Shown here: one piece after another, positions 61,340-64,000 of the stretch
How the letters are laid out: each line of letters opens with the position of its first letter
How positions within the stretch are numbered: the stretch's first letter is position 1
Origin: Callipepla californica brunnescens
Taxonomy: Eukaryota; Chordata; Aves; Galliformes; Odontophoridae
DNA: 64,000 nucleotides
Assembly (NCBI GenBank): GCA_023055505.1
Contig: JALIRH010000030.1
Span: 7,684,001 to 7,748,000 of the forward strand
Direction of reading: 5' to 3'
The notes under the pieces: model-generated
What the model was told of the DNA's origin: nothing
Database searches by the model: none
What the model saw: only the letters and a program-made list of their open reading frames with translations
Program-made: the position numbers and the translations under genes

Positions 61340-61421
61340 GCTCCCGTTCAACTTCTGCCTTCCTCCCGTGATCATCCCAGCCTGCAGGAGAGCAGCAATG
61401 GCCTCAGCACATCCATCTCAG
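61340..61421 (+). CDS. KRAB zinc-finger gene, start-codon exon
   Basis: An 82-bp exon bounded by CCTTGCAG (acceptor, ends 61,339) and CTCAG|GTAGGG (donor, 61,422). The ATG at 61,398 sits in AGCAGCAATGG, a good start context. The eight codons that follow (MASAHPSQ) join in phase 0 to the KRAB exon 192 bp downstream. The 58 bases before the ATG would be 5' untranslated. A further upstream exon and the promoter must exist but are not recognised; they may lie left of the provirus. Confidence 0.72.
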
Positions 61422-61559
61422 GTAGGGGCTGGGAAAAGCGGGCAGGAGAGGCCGAGGGGTGAGGGATGTGAATGCAGGGGGAGAGGGAGGTGCTCTCAGG
61501 CAGCATGTGTGTGCTGGGGACAGAGAAGTGGCTGGGACTGGAGTTTCACTCCTCTGTGA

Positions 61560-61916
<357 letters not shown>

Positions 61917-62198
61917 TGATAACATCCTGCAATCAGTGCTGGCAGCAGGCACCAGCCAGGAGGGGAAGGACAAACTCCCTGCAGTCAGCTTTTTTTCTTT
62001 TAAAAAAAATATCTTTGCATGTTTTCAGGGATGGAAAAGCAATCTTTGCTCCAAAGGAAGCTGCTGTGTTTCGTGTCAGTGTCATTCAGGCCCTTAATGT
62101 TATTTCACTGTGGGGGGGACATTGCGCAAAGTTGCTGGACAAGCAGCTGTGACAGAATGATGGAAAAGCTCTCCTTTCTCCAGTTTCAATTGTTGCAG

Positions 62199-62309
62199 CT
62201 CCACTTCCAGCCCCCAAACCCATGGTGATCTCCCTGCTTGAAGAAGGAGAAGAGCCCTGGATCCCAGATGTGGGTAGCCCTGAGGCCGTGGCAGGAGATG
62301 TCAGCCCAG
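62199..62309 (+). CDS. KRAB-B-type exon
   Basis: 111 bp between TGTTGCAG and AGCCCAG|GTGAGG. Continuing the phase from KRAB-A gives PKPMVISLLEEGEEPWIPD, matching the KRAB-B pattern (KP-x-x-I-x-x-LE-x-GEEPW). It ends in phase 1. The intron from KRAB-A is 458 bp. KRAB-B strengthens corepressor binding but is not essential. Confidence 0.88.
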
Positions 62310-62417
62310 GTGAGGTTGTGGAGTGAAGGAGGAAGTTGAAGCCATAAAAGAGATCTCTGGGGGAGGAGTATTTGGGGCACCGTGTGCTATTTCTGGTTTT
62401 CCTTTGTCATCCAGCAG

Positions 62418-62929
62418 GTGCTGGGATAAGAAACGCAAGGAAGGGTCTGCAGGAAGGTGGTGTGGTCAACAGACAGTGTGGTAGCATCTCCATGGAAGAA
62501 ATCAGAAGGAATGTGCATGTGGATCAGGAGCAAGTTCATGGGGAGCAGAAGAAGATGCAACAGGGAAAGCATCTGTTAAAGTCATCAAGGAACCCACTGG
62601 ACTTCAGTACATGTGAAAGGCAGAATGAAGACCCCAGGAGTACGGATGTGTGCCAGAGGGAAAAGCAGAATCCATGCCCTGAGGGTGAGAAAAGCTTTCA
62701 AATAGATTCCAGAGTCATTAAGCACCAGTGTGTGCACTCAACAAAGAGCCTGTACAAGTGCTCAGAGTGTGGGAAGATGTTCAAATGGAGATCCCTTCTC
62801 TTCAAGCACCAGCGCATCCACACAGGAGAGATTATTCATAGATTCATAGATACATTAGGTTGGAAAGGACCTAAAGATCATCTAGTCCAACCATCCTCAC
62901 ACCACCATCCCTACCAAGCAAGCTACTAA
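62418..62929 (+). pseudogene. Zinc-finger exon truncated by CR1
   Basis: The exon begins after CCAGCAG (62,411-62,417), in the right phase from the KRAB-B exon. It encodes about 105 residues of charged linker, a degenerate finger (PCPEGEKSFQ...HQCVH, second Cys lost), and one complete C2H2 finger with CSEC and HQRIH (about 62,753-62,822) plus the start of the HTGE linker. At about 62,831 the CR1 element begins. The frame then runs through CR1 antisense sequence to a stop at 62,927-62,929. A normal family member has many more fingers. As it stands the product would be a KRAB protein with a single usable finger, probably unable to bind DNA specifically. More fingers may lie beyond the CR1, outside the window. 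Confidence 0.82.
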
Positions 62930-64000
62930 ATCAAATCCCTCAGGACCTCATCTAAACGCTTCTTGAACAGCGGTAGGGACGGCGCCTCAACCACCTCCCT
63001 AGGCAGGCCATTCCAGTGCCTGACCACTCTCTCAGAGAAAAAATTTTTTCCTCAAATCTAATCTAAATCTTCCCCGGCACAACTTGTGGCCATTCCCTCT
63101 CGTCCTGTCATTAGTTACCTGGGAGAAGAGGCTGACCCCCTCCTTACCACAGCCTCCCTTCAGGAAGTGGTAGAGTGCGATGAGGTCTCCTCTGAGCCTC
63201 CTTTTCCCCAAACTAAACAATCCCAGCTCCCTCAGCCGCTCCTCGTAAGACTTGTGCTCCAGACCCCTCACCAGTTTTGTTGCCCTTCTCTGAACACGCT
63301 CCAGGGCCTCGATGTCTCTCTTGTAGTGAGGGGCCCAAAACTGAACGCAGTACTCGAGGTGCGGCCGCACCAGAGCTGAGTACAGGGGGATGATCACCTC
63401 CCTGCTCCTGCTGGCCACACTATTCCTAATACAGACCAGGATGCCATTGGCCTACTTCGCCACCTGGGCACACTGCCGGCTCATATCGAGCCGAGCATCA
63501 ACCAACACCCCCAGGTCCTTTTCCTCTATACACTCCTCAAGCCATTCTGCCCCAAGCCTATAGCATTGCATGGGGTTATTGTGGCCAAAGTGCAGGACCC
63601 GGCACTTGGCCTTATTGAACCTCATCCCACTGACCTCAGCCCAACTGTCTAGCCTATCCAGATCCCGCTGAAGGGCCTCCCTACCCTCAGGCAGATCAAC
63701 ACATCCTCCCAACTTGGTGTCATCCTCAAACTAACTGAGGGTACACTCAATCCCCTCATCCAGGTCATCAATAAAGATATTAAACAGTATGGGCCCCAGT
63801 ACCGACCCCTGGGGGACACCACTCGTGACAGGACGCCAGTTGGACTTGACTCCATTAACCACTACCCGCTGGGCACGGCCCTCTAGTCAATTCTCAACCC
63901 AGAGAAGAGTGAACCTGTCCACACCATGGGCTGCCAGCTTCTGCAGGAGAATACTGTGGGAGACCGTGTCAAAGGCTTTGCTGAAGTCCAGGTAGACTAC
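62831..64000 (-). mobile_element. CR1 LINE, 3' part, continuing past the window
   Basis: The left end has the CR1 3'-terminal octamer (ATTCATAG repeated; ATCTATGA on the minus strand). It is followed by GGTTGGAAAGGACCTAAAGA and the antisense of the ORF2 end. Minus-strand frames give typical CR1 reverse-transcriptase C-terminal wording: [20 protein letters not shown] (63,032-63,418) and [20 protein letters not shown] (63,452-63,712). The coding part is decayed: stops at 63,731-63,733 and 63,452-63,454, and the reverse-transcriptase FADD motif reads FEDD right after the first stop. The 5' end is outside the window. Confidence 0.93.
63032..64000 (-). pseudogene. CR1 ORF2 reverse transcriptase, decayed 3' part
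   Basis: Same element, coding portion. Reading the minus strand from 64,000: the region before the active site (a [15 protein letters not shown] stretch near 63,815), the altered FEDD (about 63,722-63,730) directly preceded by TAG, then the thumb and C-terminal region, with a second TAG at 63,452-63,454. The loss of the Ala and the stops mean no active enzyme. Translation ends at about 63,032. Confidence 0.88.

Overview
The window looks like avian nuclear DNA, most likely from a galliform (chicken-like) genome. The evidence is a CR1 LINE carrying the avian 3'-terminal octamer (62,831-64,000), a second CR1 scrap, two kinds of endogenous retrovirus (ERV), and KRAB/C2H2 zinc-finger exons with vertebrate splice sites. 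No bacterial-type genes, rRNA or tRNA genes were seen.

Layout. (1) Positions 1-49,052 are almost entirely one satellite built from an 18-bp unit, GGGGCCATAGGGATCAAT and close variants, roughly 2,700 copies. The array runs off the left edge. It is broken once, at 45,336-45,869, by a solo LTR. It has a clear higher-order structure: blocks of hundreds of bases to about 6 kb have been re-duplicated, some nearly identical (about 10 differences noticed by eye in about 6.2 kb). Because 18 is a multiple of 3 and only one frame per strand carries a built-in stop, four of six frames stay open for long stretches. I regard these long ORFs as a product of the repeat, not as genes. (2) At 49,053-52,594 a minus-strand ERV (419-420-bp LTRs) abuts the array. 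It keeps a 642-codon gag-like ORF and a decayed integrase scrap; the rest of pol is gone. (3) 52,595-53,751 is mostly unrecognised sequence with an old CR1 fragment. (4) 53,752-60,984 is a plus-strand betaretrovirus-like (ERVK-type) provirus. It has 354-bp LTRs, a Lys-type primer site, a broken gag, a dUTPase-protease, a full-length pol ORF with all catalytic residues and no env. Both gag-pro and pro-pol junctions keep canonical -1 slippery heptamers. (5) 61,340-62,834 holds exons of a KRAB zinc-finger gene in ideal splice context, cut off after its first good finger by (6) a reverse-oriented, decayed CR1 that continues past the right edge.

The region reads as a repeat-rich landscape: a satellite grown by repeated segmental duplication, retroelements within and beside it, and a KRAB zinc-finger gene damaged by a LINE. 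The most unusual object is the satellite: G-rich on one strand, with no CpG in the consensus, matching the G-quadruplex motif when canonical units are adjacent, and nested in its duplications. I could not search any database, so whether the satellite is already catalogued is unknown.
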